The notes under the pieces are model-generated. The model ran no database searches. It was given only the letters and a program-made list of their open reading frames with translations, and had not been told where the DNA came from. A program made the position numbers and the translations under genes. From Bog-473 sp963850095 (GTDB taxonomy: Bacteria; Actinomycetota; Acidimicrobiia; Acidimicrobiales; RAAP-2), in contig CAWKJX010000004.1 in the NCBI GenBank assembly GCA_963850095.1, positions 310,001 through 374,000 on the forward strand: 64,000 bases of DNA, read 5' to 3'. Below, piece after piece: positions 55,589-64,000 of this stretch (its first letter is position 1; every line of letters begins with the position of its first letter).

Positions 55589-56371
55589 GTGCCACCTATC
55601 AAGATGCGACGCAAGGAGTACGAGGAGGAGCTCGAGCGCTTGCAGGTCGAACTCGTGTACCTGCAGAGCTGGGTCGTGCACGAGAATGCCAAGCTGTGCA
55701 TCGTGTTCGAGGGTCGGGACACGGCGGGGAAGGGCGGTGTGATCAAGCGGCTCACCGAGCGGGTCAGCCCCCGAGTCTTCCGGGTCGTGGCCCTGCCTGC
55801 TCCCAACGACCGCGAACGCTCGCAGATGTACATGCAGCGCTACGTCCCCCACCTGCCCGCCGGAGGCGAGGTCGTGATCTTCGATCGAAGCTGGTACAAC
55901 CGCGCCGGAGTCGAGCCGGTCATGGGGTTTTGCACTCAAGAGGAGTCGGCCAGGTTCCTCCAGCTGGTGCCCTTCGTCGAACAGGCCATCGTCGACTCAG
56001 GAGTGATACTTCTCAAGTACTGGCTCGAGGTCAGCCAGGAGGAGCAGACGCGCCGCTTGAAGGCTCGCATCGACGACGACCGCAAGACCTGGAAGCTCTC
56101 GGAGATGGACATCGAGTCCTACAGTCGCTGGTACGACTACTCCAGGGCGCGCGACGCCATGTTCGCCGCCACCGACACCGAGACGGCGCCCTGGTACGTG
56201 GCTAACTCCGATGACAAGCGCCGGGCCCGCCTCAACATCATCAGCCACATCCTCGACCTAGTCCCCTACAAACGCGAAGAGCAGGCACCCGTGGTCCTGC
56301 CGTCCCGGCAAAAGAAGGGCGACTACCGAGAGCCGCGCGCGCACCGCCACGAGGTGCCGATGCTGTTCTGA
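55589..56371 (+). CDS. ppk2: Polyphosphate kinase 2
   Basis: A 260-residue PPK2-family enzyme that moves phosphate between polyphosphate and nucleotides. Walker A EGRDTAGKGG (residues 41-50), Walker B IFDRSWYNRAG (from residue 97), lid RIDDDRKTWKLSEMD. Most likely makes GTP/ATP from GDP/ADP, but the subclass (NDP or NMP) is not settled by sequence alone. The GTG start is uncertain; an ATG five codons on is possible. With pstSCAB at 25-29 kb, the window holds both phosphate uptake and polyphosphate use. Confidence 0.92.
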   Translation: MPPIKMRRKEYEEELERLQVELVYLQSWVVHENAKLCIVFEGRDTAGKGGVIKRLTERVSPRVFRVVALPAPNDRERSQMYMQRYVPHLPAGGEVVIFDRSWYNRAGVEPVMGFCTQEESARFLQLVPFVEQAIVDSGVILLKYWLEVSQEEQTRRLKARIDDDRKTWKLSEMDIESYSRWYDYSRARDAMFAATDTETAPWYVANSDDKRRARLNIISHILDLVPYKREEQAPVVLPSRQKKGDYREPRAHRHEVPMLF

Positions 56372-56391
56372 TCCGTTCTCTGGGGCGACAC

Positions 56392-57786
56392 CTAGCCGGG
56401 TGGCGCGCCTGTCGCCAGGTGGACGAGGTCGCGAACCTGCACCTGGCGGGACTGGCGCCGCAGCGCGACCTCGACGTTCCCTTCCGGGACGAGCATGCGC
56501 AGACCTCCCGGATGGGTGCGGAACGTCATCGGCGTCTCGAGTTCAAGAGCCTCACCGTCGATGCCGGCATACGCCGTGCCGGAACGGGATGTGATCTCGA
56601 AGGTCTCACAGGTGAATTCGAAGGCATGGCGGCTGCGTCCCCCCTGGCCGGCCAGGGCGAGGGTGACGACCTCAGCCGCCTGTATACCGGTCGCGGCGGT
56701 CACGGCGAAGACACCGAGCTGCCCCGTGTCGAGACGGAGGCGCTGGGACGTGCTGGGCGACGCCGCGAGCACATAGGGGTCATTGGAAACCATGACGAGG
56801 AAGGACCCGTCGACTTCGGTGCCGTCGGGCGTCACGAACGACAGATCGAACGGCTCCTGTGTGTCGCCCAGCATCTCGGGGAGCAGCCGCCGCGTCGTCT
56901 CCGCCTTGGCTTCTCGATAGCCCTCCTGTTGGACGATGGTGGCGTAGACGCCCAGCGAGACGTTGTTGACGAAGAACCGGTCGTTCACCGTCGCATAGTC
57001 GACTCGGCGCTCGATGGCATCGCGGAAGGCGTACAGGCTCTGGCGCGGATCGCGGCGATCGAGGCCCAGATCGAGGGCGAAGTGGTTCCGCGTCCCTGCG
57101 GTGACGCAGACGAAGGGAAGACCGTGCTCGACCGCGATGGAGGCGACCAGGGCCTGCGAGCCGTCACCGCCCGCCATGCCCAAGCAGTCGGCACCCCGGG
57201 CGATGGCGTCTCGGGCGAGCTCGGCCAGGTCGAGCCCGTGGTCGAGCATGACGGTCTCGACCCCGAGGGAAGAGGCCAGCTCCACCAAACCGAACTTCTC
57301 GACCTTGCCGCCACCCGACCATGGATTGCACAACAGGACCGGGTGCGCGGGTCGTGCGGCGCGGTGCACTCGTCCGGCGGCCGTGCTTCGGAGGCTGGCG
57401 GCCAATGCCGCCCGGGCCGCCAGAACGGCAATGGCGAGGAGAGCGAGGCAGATAAGTGCTCGGACGAGGGACTCCCAGTCTTCGTGCCCGGCCAAGAGCA
57501 ACGCGCTGACCAGAACGGCGGCTCCCAGGATCGCCCCGATGACGCCAAACCAGCGGTGCGGGGGGCGTTTCGTGATCGCCCACCATCCTCCGGCCACGCC
57601 GAGGGCCAGGCCGACCGCCCCCATCGCCACGTAGACGCCGTTGCGAACGAGGAAGAGGATCAGTGCGACAACGAGCAGGGCGACTGCGGCCAGCGACAGG
57701 GTGGCGAGAGCTCGCGATGGGCCCAGGGCCGTTCGACTCGGGTCACCCATTTCGTGTCGCCATCCTCCCATACGGGTGCACGCCAT
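56392..57786 (-). CDS. Diacylglycerol kinase-like lipid kinase with membrane domain
   Basis: A 464-residue protein. About four membrane helices in the first 140 residues (ALATLSLAAVALLVVALILF, GAVGLALGVAGGWWA and others), then a DAGK catalytic domain: NPWSGGGKVEKFGLVEL, the GGDGSQALVASIA motif and the C-terminal half with TGIQAAEVV and AYAGIDGEAL. It should phosphorylate diacylglycerol, sphingoid or a related lipid. An ATG 13 codons later is an alternative start. Confidence 0.87.
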   Translation of the reverse strand: MACTRMGGWRHEMGDPSRTALGPSRALATLSLAAVALLVVALILFLVRNGVYVAMGAVGLALGVAGGWWAITKRPPHRWFGVIGAILGAAVLVSALLLAGHEDWESLVRALICLALLAIAVLAARAALAASLRSTAAGRVHRAARPAHPVLLCNPWSGGGKVEKFGLVELASSLGVETVMLDHGLDLAELARDAIARGADCLGMAGGDGSQALVASIAVEHGLPFVCVTAGTRNHFALDLGLDRRDPRQSLYAFRDAIERRVDYATVNDRFFVNNVSLGVYATIVQQEGYREAKAETTRRLLPEMLGDTQEPFDLSFVTPDGTEVDGSFLVMVSNDPYVLAASPSTSQRLRLDTGQLGVFAVTAATGIQAAEVVTLALAGQGGRSRHAFEFTCETFEITSRSGTAYAGIDGEALELETPMTFRTHPGGLRMLVPEGNVEVALRRQSRQVQVRDLVHLATGAPPG

Positions 57787-57909
57787 GGACCCCTTGTGTC
57801 CTGGCGCCGCGAGGACGTCGGATCCTCCGATGTCGCCCGGGTCTGGACATCAACGCGCACCCTTCGCTGGTCTTCTACGTGACCGCATTGTAGGTTCGGG
57901 TCGAACAGC

Positions 57910-59628
57910 GTGGTGGCCGAAGGTCATAAGGGGAACGAGGGCACGTTGGACGAAGGACCTTCGGGGATAGCGAGGTGGATACCGGGTCTCCGGGTCGTCC
58001 GGACCTACGACCGGAGATGGGCACGGTCCGACGTCGTCGCGGGCGTCGTGCTCGCCGCCATCTTGGTGCCGCAAGGTTTGGCGTACGCCGAGCTAGCCGG
58101 GCTGCCTCCGGTAACCGGCTTGTACACGTCCATCGGATGTCTGGTCGGCTACGCCGTCTTCGGACCTTCCAAAATCCTCGTCCTCGGCCCGGATTCTTCG
58201 ATCTCGCCCCTGATCTTCGCCGCCCTCATGCCACTGCTGGCGGGCGGCGACATGCATCGCGCCATCGCGCTGGCCGGCATGCTCGCTGTCATCGTCGCGC
58301 TCATCGAGATCGGGTTGGGGCTGGGGCGCCTCGGCTTCGTCGCCGACCTGCTCTCGAGCGAGGTGCAGGTTGGCTACATGAACGGTCTCGCCCTCATCAT
58401 CATCGTGGGCCAACTACCCAAGCTCTTCGGGTTCTCGACGGACGTCGAAGGCTTCGGTCCCGAGCTCAAGGCCTTCGTGCTCGGGCTCGACAACACTGTC
58501 GGAGCGGCGCTCCTGGTCGGCCTGGGGGTGCTCGCCATTTTGTTGGTGCTGTCCCGATTCACCAAGGTCGTTCCCGCCGTCCTCGTCGGGATTGTGGCGG
58601 CCACGATCGTCTCTGCCATCTTCGACCTGCACGCGCACGGGGTGTCGACCGTGGGGACGCTCCCCAGGGGGGTCCCCAGGCCGTCGGTCCCTTGGACGAA
58701 GGTCTCCGACGTGGGCCCCCTATTGGTCGCGGCGGTGGGCATAACCCTCGTGTCGCTGGCGGACACGATCGCCACGTCCTCGAGCTTCGGAGCCCGCCGC
58801 GGTGAGGAGGTGGATCCAAACCAGGAGATGATCGGCATCGGAGCGGCCAACCTCGCCGCGGGCCTTCTCCAGGGCTTCGCGGTGTCGACCAGCGGGTCGC
58901 GTACTGCGGTCGTGGAGCAGGCGGGAGCCAAGTCCCAACTCGCGTCGTTGGTCGGTGCCGGCATCGTCGTGTCACTGCTGCTGTTCTTCAACTCCCTTTT
59001 GGCCGACCTTCCTCAGTCCGCCCTGGCCGCCGTGCTGATCGCCGCCGCCCTCGCCCTACTCGACCTCGAGGCCCTGGTCCGCTACTACCGGGTCCGAAAG
59101 AGTGCGCTCGTCCTCTCGGTGGTCGCCAGCTTGGGCGTGATCGTCTTCGGGGTCCTGCCGGGGATCGTCATCGCCATCGCACTTGCCGTGCTGCTGTTCT
59201 TCCACCGGAGCTGGCAACCCCACGGTGCGGTTCTCGGCCAGGTGGAGGACCTGGCTGGCTGGCACAGCGTCGGGCGGTACCCCGATGCGCGGCAGCTCCC
59301 AGGCATCGTCGTCTACCGCTGGGAGGCTCCGCTGTTCTTCGCGAACTCCTCAGCCTTCCGGAACCAGATCCGTCACGCCGTCGCTGAACGCCACGCGTCG
59401 TGGGTGGTCGTCCAGTGCGAGGCTATGACCGACGTCGACGTGTCGGCAGCCAGGATGCTCGAGCAACTCGACCGTGAGCTCAATGCGAAGGGCATCCACA
59501 TGGCTTTCGCGGAGATGCGCACCCGGCTCCAAGATCTGGTTCGTCGCTACGGTCTCTTCGAGACGCTCGATCGTGACCGCTTCTACCCCACGCTCGAGGC
59601 CGCCATCGCGGCCGTCGGGGAGGCATGA
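57910..59628 (+). CDS. SulP-family anion transporter with STAS domain
   Basis: A 572-residue transporter for sulfate, bicarbonate or a similar anion. About 10-12 helices; the family marks VLAAILVPQGLAYAELAGLP and PVTGLYTSIGCLVGYAVFG are clear. The C-terminal STAS domain (about 440-560) has IVVYRWEAPLFFANSSAF and CEAMTDVDVSAARML. Substrate is not predictable; an S-scavenging role together with the ssu cassette is only a possibility. GTG start; its stop overlaps an ATG at 59625 that heads the next reading frame. Confidence 0.9.
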   Translation: MVAEGHKGNEGTLDEGPSGIARWIPGLRVVRTYDRRWARSDVVAGVVLAAILVPQGLAYAELAGLPPVTGLYTSIGCLVGYAVFGPSKILVLGPDSSISPLIFAALMPLLAGGDMHRAIALAGMLAVIVALIEIGLGLGRLGFVADLLSSEVQVGYMNGLALIIIVGQLPKLFGFSTDVEGFGPELKAFVLGLDNTVGAALLVGLGVLAILLVLSRFTKVVPAVLVGIVAATIVSAIFDLHAHGVSTVGTLPRGVPRPSVPWTKVSDVGPLLVAAVGITLVSLADTIATSSSFGARRGEEVDPNQEMIGIGAANLAAGLLQGFAVSTSGSRTAVVEQAGAKSQLASLVGAGIVVSLLLFFNSLLADLPQSALAAVLIAAALALLDLEALVRYYRVRKSALVLSVVASLGVIVFGVLPGIVIAIALAVLLFFHRSWQPHGAVLGQVEDLAGWHSVGRYPDARQLPGIVVYRWEAPLFFANSSAFRNQIRHAVAERHASWVVVQCEAMTDVDVSAARMLEQLDRELNAKGIHMAFAEMRTRLQDLVRRYGLFETLDRDRFYPTLEAAIAAVGEA

Positions 59629-59933
59629 CACTTGCGGATTGGCTGCGCGGAATGGCACAACGACGAGACGGCTGCCGGCGGCGAACGACGGCTGGCCCCC
59701 ATTCACTCATGGAGCAGCGCGGCATCCTGTGGCGGGCGGTTCACGGTGCCAGGATCTTCGCCTTCTGGGCCCCCGAACTCGGCCTCGGTGAGGTTCCCCG
59801 TGACTTGAGTTCATCCGGCCCTTCGGCTGCGCGATGGGGTCTGGAGCCGGTGTTGGTGCCGGCTGCGGGGCGTACGGCTGCTGTTGCGTGGCCGGAGCGG
59901 CCGTGCCTGGTGCTCCGGAGGTGGCAAGTGGAG

Positions 59934-60788
59934 ATGGAAGGACGCGATCATGGAGGAGTGCCGGTCGTCGTCCACGTGTCGGACCTTCACCTCGGCGCTC
60001 ACATCGACGCACTCGCCGAGTCAATGCTTGCGGACATTCGGGATCGTCAGCCGGACCTCGTGGTGGTCTCGGGCGACCTGACCCAGCGCGCTGGCCGAGG
60101 CCAGTTCTTCGATGCTCGAGAACTCTTGGAGAGGTTACCGAGCCCTGTGTTCAGTGTTGCGGGCAATCACGATATGCCCTTGTTCAACCTGCCGGCGCGC
60201 CTCTTCCGGCCGCGTCGACGATACGAGCAGTTCATCGCCAGAGACCTGGACCCAGTGGTCGCTTTGCCGGACCTCGTCGTCGTCGGCCTTGACTCAATGC
60301 CGCCATGGCGCTGGAAAGGCGGGCATGTGTCCGCTCGGCAGAGAGGCCTGGTCCGCGAGGCACTCAGTAACGGTCCCGCCGGGGCGTGGCGGCTCTTGGT
60401 CACGCACCACCCCGTGCTGCCAGAAAGCTTGTCTGGCCTGGTGGGCAGGGGGCCGCTCGTCGAGGTTTGCGCCGAGACCGGCGTGTCTGTCCTCCTTTCC
60501 GGCCACACCCACGTCCCATCGGTGGACAGCGTGACGATGGGAGCGGCGGGCGTCCGCCATCAGGCCCTGGCTGTGGGCGCGGGAACGGCCATCAGCCGTA
60601 GGACCCGGGGGGTGCCGAACGCCTACGCGGTGCTGGACCTGGCGGGACCGCTGGTCCCGGGCGCGACCCTTGCGGTAAAGATCCTCCAACCGGACGACAC
60701 TGGGTGGCGGGTCACCCGTTCAGAACGGTTCGAGGTTGGCCCAGAGGGCATCGTCGCGTGCCCGCCCGAAGGGATGTGCAGTGGATAA
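59934..60788 (+). CDS. Calcineurin-like metallophosphoesterase
   Basis: A 284-residue class III phosphoesterase. Metal ligands in VHVSDLHLG, VVSGDLTQRA, VAGNHDMPLF, THHPVLP and SGHTHVPS are complete. The best start is the ATG at 59934, ten residues before DLHLG. An open frame reaches back to an ATG at 59625 that overlaps the SulP stop, but the added 103 residues have no recognisable domain and a composition unlike a normal protein. Substrate unknown (cAMP, nucleotide or phosphoprotein types all exist). Confidence 0.85.
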   Translation: MEGRDHGGVPVVVHVSDLHLGAHIDALAESMLADIRDRQPDLVVVSGDLTQRAGRGQFFDARELLERLPSPVFSVAGNHDMPLFNLPARLFRPRRRYEQFIARDLDPVVALPDLVVVGLDSMPPWRWKGGHVSARQRGLVREALSNGPAGAWRLLVTHHPVLPESLSGLVGRGPLVEVCAETGVSVLLSGHTHVPSVDSVTMGAAGVRHQALAVGAGTAISRRTRGVPNAYAVLDLAGPLVPGATLAVKILQPDDTGWRVTRSERFEVGPEGIVACPPEGMCSG

Positions 60789-60894
60789 GCGTTCGTCACG
60801 ACCGAGAGCCCATAGCCGGGGCTCACAAAGTTCCACCCCGACGGTGTGAACGTTCCTGACTGCAGCCGAGCCAGTCTCCTGGCAGGGGGCCCTG

Positions 60895-61845
60895 ATGGGT
60901 GACCTCGATGTCGAGGTGGCACTCCACCTGCGGGCAGAGCACGCCGAGGGACCGATCTGGGACGCCGTCAGTGCCCGCCTCTGGTGGGTGGACATCACCG
61001 GAGAGCGCGTGCACTGTCTCGATCCGACCTCTGGCGCCGCCAGCTCGTGGCCCACGCACGGACAGGCCGGCGGCGTGGTCATCGACACCGCGGGCGATCC
61101 GGTCGTGGCGACCCCGGTGGGGCTCGCGGTCCTCGACCGGACGACAGGATCCATGGCTGCGTGCGTCTCCATCGAAGCCGACAGACCTGAGAACCGGGCC
61201 AACGACGCCAAGGTCGACACGAGCGGCCGGGTGTGGGTGGGAACGATGGCCTTCGACAAGCGCCCGGGCAACGCCGCCCTGTACCGGGTGGAGGGCGACA
61301 CCGCGACCCGTGTGGTCGACGGGCTCACCATCTCCAACGGGCCTGCTTTTGACGACGCCGGCGGCCGGCTGTACCTGGCGGATACCGCCCTCGGGATCGT
61401 GGACGTCTTTGACTTCGACCCGACGACAGGGCGATTGGGCACGCGACGGCGGTTCCTCGATTTCAGCGACGACGGCGTGTGGCCCGACGGTATGACGGTC
61501 GATGATGACGGCATGTTGTGGGTTGCGCTCGGACGGGCCGGGGCGGTCCACCGCTACGACAGCGCGGCCAACATCGAGGCCGTCCTTGAGCTCCCCACAT
61601 CAAACCCCACATCCCTGACTTTCGGAGGGATCGACGGTCGAGATCTCTACATCACGACCTCGTGGTTCGACCTCGAGCCGCACGACCGCCTCGCCGAGCC
61701 GTTCGCCGGAGCGATCTATCGCTGCCGGCCAGGTGTCACCGGCCCGTCATCGCCCAGATACCGGCGCTCCGCCGCTTCTCGAGCGCCGGAGAAGCAGGCC
61801 CCGTCGGACGCGGCCACGGCTGCGCCCGGACAGCGACCCCGGTAG
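60895..61845 (+). CDS. SMP-30/gluconolactonase-like protein
   Basis: A 316-residue six-bladed beta-propeller lactonase. Metal ligands expected at the Glu of EGPIWD (about residue 18), the Asn of ENRANDAKVD, the Asn of ISNGPAFDD and the Asp of WPDGMTVDD. It probably hydrolyses sugar lactones; substrate not clear. The normal C-terminus (AGAIYRCRPGVTG) is followed by about 30 Ser/Ala/Pro/Arg-rich residues, which may be a read-through caused by a shift. Confidence 0.83.
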   Translation: MGDLDVEVALHLRAEHAEGPIWDAVSARLWWVDITGERVHCLDPTSGAASSWPTHGQAGGVVIDTAGDPVVATPVGLAVLDRTTGSMAACVSIEADRPENRANDAKVDTSGRVWVGTMAFDKRPGNAALYRVEGDTATRVVDGLTISNGPAFDDAGGRLYLADTALGIVDVFDFDPTTGRLGTRRRFLDFSDDGVWPDGMTVDDDGMLWVALGRAGAVHRYDSAANIEAVLELPTSNPTSLTFGGIDGRDLYITTSWFDLEPHDRLAEPFAGAIYRCRPGVTGPSSPRYRRSAASRAPEKQAPSDAATAAPGQRPR

Positions 61846-62102
61846 CCCAGACCGGCGGGTGGGCATACGGTTGGCTGACATCCACACGGCTTGCTGCCCG
61901 TGATCCGGGAGTTGGGCGCGACGCCTGTCCGAGTGCGCCCAGGACTCCGACTGACCCGACCTTCGGCTTGCTCTTCACCTTTGAGTCGGCTTGTCACGTC
62001 TGCGACCGTTTCCGGGTCTCGTCGGCTGAACGTGTGCCTCAAGCGGGTCGAGACCTGTGTCGAGCTGGGCCGGTTGCGCTCGGGTGTTCGGGCCCGCCTG
62101 CC

Positions 62103-63605
62103 CTACAGAACCGATTCGACCACGATGCGCCCCGTGGAAGCCGCGAGCCTGAGGGCCTCGTAGTCACGTTCGTTCTGATCGGCGTAGGTCGTGGCGAACT
62201 CGGCCAGAGCCAGGTCGAACGTCGGTCCGTTCCCGAGATAGCTGGCGATTGCGACGCGGTCGCCCGAGCGCGCGTGGGCCCGGGCCAGCGCCTGGGCGCA
62301 CACCCCGACGTACTTGGTCAGGCCGGGCGGTATCGACCCCTCGATCTCGAAACTCCCCTTCCAGTCGCGGAGCTGGCGGAGGTAGAAGTCGCGGGTCACA
62401 CCGTCGGGGCCCTCGAACGATTGGTGGCCCAGGAAGATGTCGCTGGCCGCCTGCATCAGATGTTGGCCGGCCACCACCCGCGCCCCATGGTTGGCATAAC
62501 CGCTCTTGCCCACGAACGCCTCGAGCACGGACGCTTCCGCCTCTTTGGCTTGGAGGAAGAGCGGGTCCTCGTTTCCGAGGCCCACCATGAGCAGGATCCA
62601 GGCCCGGGTGCCCACGCTCCCCACACCGACCACCTTGCGGGCGATCTGGACGAACTCGAACTCCTCGAGGAGGTGGCGCCGGTCCGACTGGAGGCTGTGG
62701 CGGTAGCCGCGCACGAGCCGGTGGAACGACTCGTGCAGCTCGTCATTCACCTCCTGGGAGAACAGCTCCTCGGTCGGAACGATGAGCGGCGGATCACTCA
62801 CGATGCGCAGCCGGCCATCGACGACGGTGGCGAGCTTGCTCAGGGCCTGGAGGCTGTCCCTGGTGCGGGCTTTGACGATGATCTGCGCCGTGCGCGCCGC
62901 CATGTGCTTGGCGGCCCTCGACCCTGTCTTGCCAGCCGTCGCTTCGAGCTCGGCGAGGAGGCCGACAACGTCAATGTGCGAGTACCAGACCTCCAGAGTG
63001 GACAGCCTTGCCAGGCGGGCCATCTCCCGGCGGTAGCTCGCTCCCACTTCGAGGGCGGCGGTGCGAGCCTCCTTGGCTGTGAACTCGCGGTCCCTGGCGG
63101 CGATGACGACGCTGGCGGCGAGCCGTTTGAGGTCCCACTCCCACGGCCCCGGCAGGGTCTCGTCAAAGTCGTTGACGTCGAACATCAGTTTGCGCTCAGG
63201 CGAGGCGAAGAGTCCGAAGTTGGAAAGATGGGCGTCGCCGCACACCTGGGCCGTCAGACCCGACCGGGGAGTGGTGGCCAAATCGGAAGCCATGATCAGC
63301 GCGGCTCCACGGAAAAAGGTGAACGGCGAAACCAGCATCCGCCCATAACGGATGGGAACAAGTTCGGACACCCGGGTGGTGGCCTGCCGTTCGAGCAGGC
63401 TGATCGGGTCCGGACGGTTCGGCCCAGGGCTGAACTCCGCCTGGGACGACCGGGGCGCCCGAGCGCGCGCCTGCTTGCCGAGCTTGGCGCGCTCTTCGAA
63501 GGTGAGGTGCGCAACGGCGTGAGCCGCCGGGTGTGGGTGCTGCGTCAGATCCGTCATCGTTTCCTCAATCCTGGCTCGAACATCGATGCCGGGCGTCCCC
63601 ATCAT
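62103..63605 (-). CDS. DUF2252 family protein
   Basis: A 500-residue protein of a widespread but uncharacterised family with a kinase-like (aminoglycoside phosphotransferase-like) pattern: VCGDAHLSNFGLFASPERKL carries HxxN, and FDVNDFDETLPGPWEWDLKR carries a DFD motif. The activity is not established. ATG is the second of two possible starts within 16 codons. Opposes the SMP-30 gene. Confidence 0.85.
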   Translation of the reverse strand: MMGTPGIDVRARIEETMTDLTQHPHPAAHAVAHLTFEERAKLGKQARARAPRSSQAEFSPGPNRPDPISLLERQATTRVSELVPIRYGRMLVSPFTFFRGAALIMASDLATTPRSGLTAQVCGDAHLSNFGLFASPERKLMFDVNDFDETLPGPWEWDLKRLAASVVIAARDREFTAKEARTAALEVGASYRREMARLARLSTLEVWYSHIDVVGLLAELEATAGKTGSRAAKHMAARTAQIIVKARTRDSLQALSKLATVVDGRLRIVSDPPLIVPTEELFSQEVNDELHESFHRLVRGYRHSLQSDRRHLLEEFEFVQIARKVVGVGSVGTRAWILLMVGLGNEDPLFLQAKEAEASVLEAFVGKSGYANHGARVVAGQHLMQAASDIFLGHQSFEGPDGVTRDFYLRQLRDWKGSFEIEGSIPPGLTKYVGVCAQALARAHARSGDRVAIASYLGNGPTFDLALAEFATTYADQNERDYEALRLAASTGRIVVESVL

Positions 63606-64000
63606 GGTCCCTGTGGTTGCTGGGAGCAGGACAGACCGATCTCCCGGGCCGCCATGAGATAGCGGACTGAAGGTGTTCCAGTTGATTGCGTCGTAGACCC
63701 TTGGTCGCTATCGAGGGGGCAGCACCAGAAAATGCCCGGATCGGGCGGTTACCGGGGTCGGCCTGGGTGTCCATAACGGCCGGGATGTAGGTACAAGACG
63801 GGCCAAACGCCTGCCGTTGGGCGGCGCCTCTGGCGTGGGTACCTGACGCGCTGGTCATTCCCGAACTCCCCGGTGTCGTAGTCGATGCTCGTGAGCGGGT
63901 CTGGTCTCCATCACGACGGGACCGAGTTCTGAAGCGCCCTGGAACCACCTGACGTAGCGGTTCACCAGCGGTGCAGCCGAAACCCCATGGGCAAGGACCG
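63606..64000. other. Last 395 bases, no gene supported
   Basis: No frame on either strand has a coding-like composition or family match. It probably contains the promoter of the DUF2252 gene and the end of an intergenic region cut by the window edge. Confidence 0.35.

Noticed and set aside
61662..63662. A 666-codon open frame on the plus strand
   Set aside because: Antisense to DUF2252 and without any family motif.

Overview
The window is high-GC DNA from an actinobacterium. The signs are perfect actinobacterial SOS boxes (CGAAC-N4-GTTCG), an ECF sigma factor paired with a zinc-type anti-sigma factor, a class E-like sortase, an L,D-transpeptidase, a PknB-type kinase, and many genes whose TANNNT -10 box lies only 6-8 nt before the start codon (leaderless transcripts). 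An Acidimicrobiia-type lineage would fit, but that is inference. There are two tRNA genes (Cys, Val), no rRNA, no CRISPR array, no insertion sequence and no recognisable prophage or integrase.

Layout. 0-9 kb: dapE (lysine/DAP synthesis), an acetyltransferase, a metallo-beta-lactamase-fold hydrolase, a ferritin-like diiron protein, sigma/anti-sigma, an unknown two-lobed protein, a phytanoyl-CoA dioxygenase-like enzyme, a methyltransferase and an Fpg/Nei glycosylase. 9-18 kb: an SOS and DNA-metabolism cluster, with lexA behind two SOS boxes, a membrane-anchored LysM protein behind three SOS boxes, nrdR, a PIG-L deacetylase and dinB. A sulfonate-uptake cassette (ssuABC plus a TauD-type dioxygenase) sits between lexA and the LysM gene. 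18-24 kb: a cell-envelope operon (L,D-transpeptidase, sortase, DUF2332), glnD and tRNA-Cys. 24.7-28.9 kb: the phosphate operon pstSCAB. 29-35 kb: a secreted repeat protein, a GH92-type mannosidase, a DnaQ-like exonuclease, a second PhyH enzyme and tRNA-Val.

From tRNA-Val to about 45 kb the sequence is visibly less GC-rich and carries small, mixed-origin genes: GGDEF, CaiB/BaiF, an ECF sigma factor with a SnoaL domain, a RibD-like reductase, pentapeptide, SnoaL, GlxA-like, VOC and YdeI-like proteins. This looks like accessory DNA. 45-64 kb returns to higher GC: an SQR-like flavoprotein, a Baeyer-Villiger-type monooxygenase, a Ser/Thr kinase, glnA (with Phe at the usual adenylylation Tyr), an MFS pump, PPK2, a diacylglycerol-kinase-like enzyme, SulP, a phosphoesterase, SMP-30 and DUF2252.

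How genes work together. glnD and glnA are both nitrogen-control genes. pst handles phosphate; ssu/tauD handles sulfur scavenging from organosulfonates or sulfate esters. lexA, the LysM gene and dinB form an SOS module in which the LysM protein is the likely division brake. An important caveat is that at least 13 genes before 37.4 kb are broken by single-base shifts, several in homopolymers, while none is clearly broken after it. Uncorrected sequencing indels are more likely than mass pseudogene formation.
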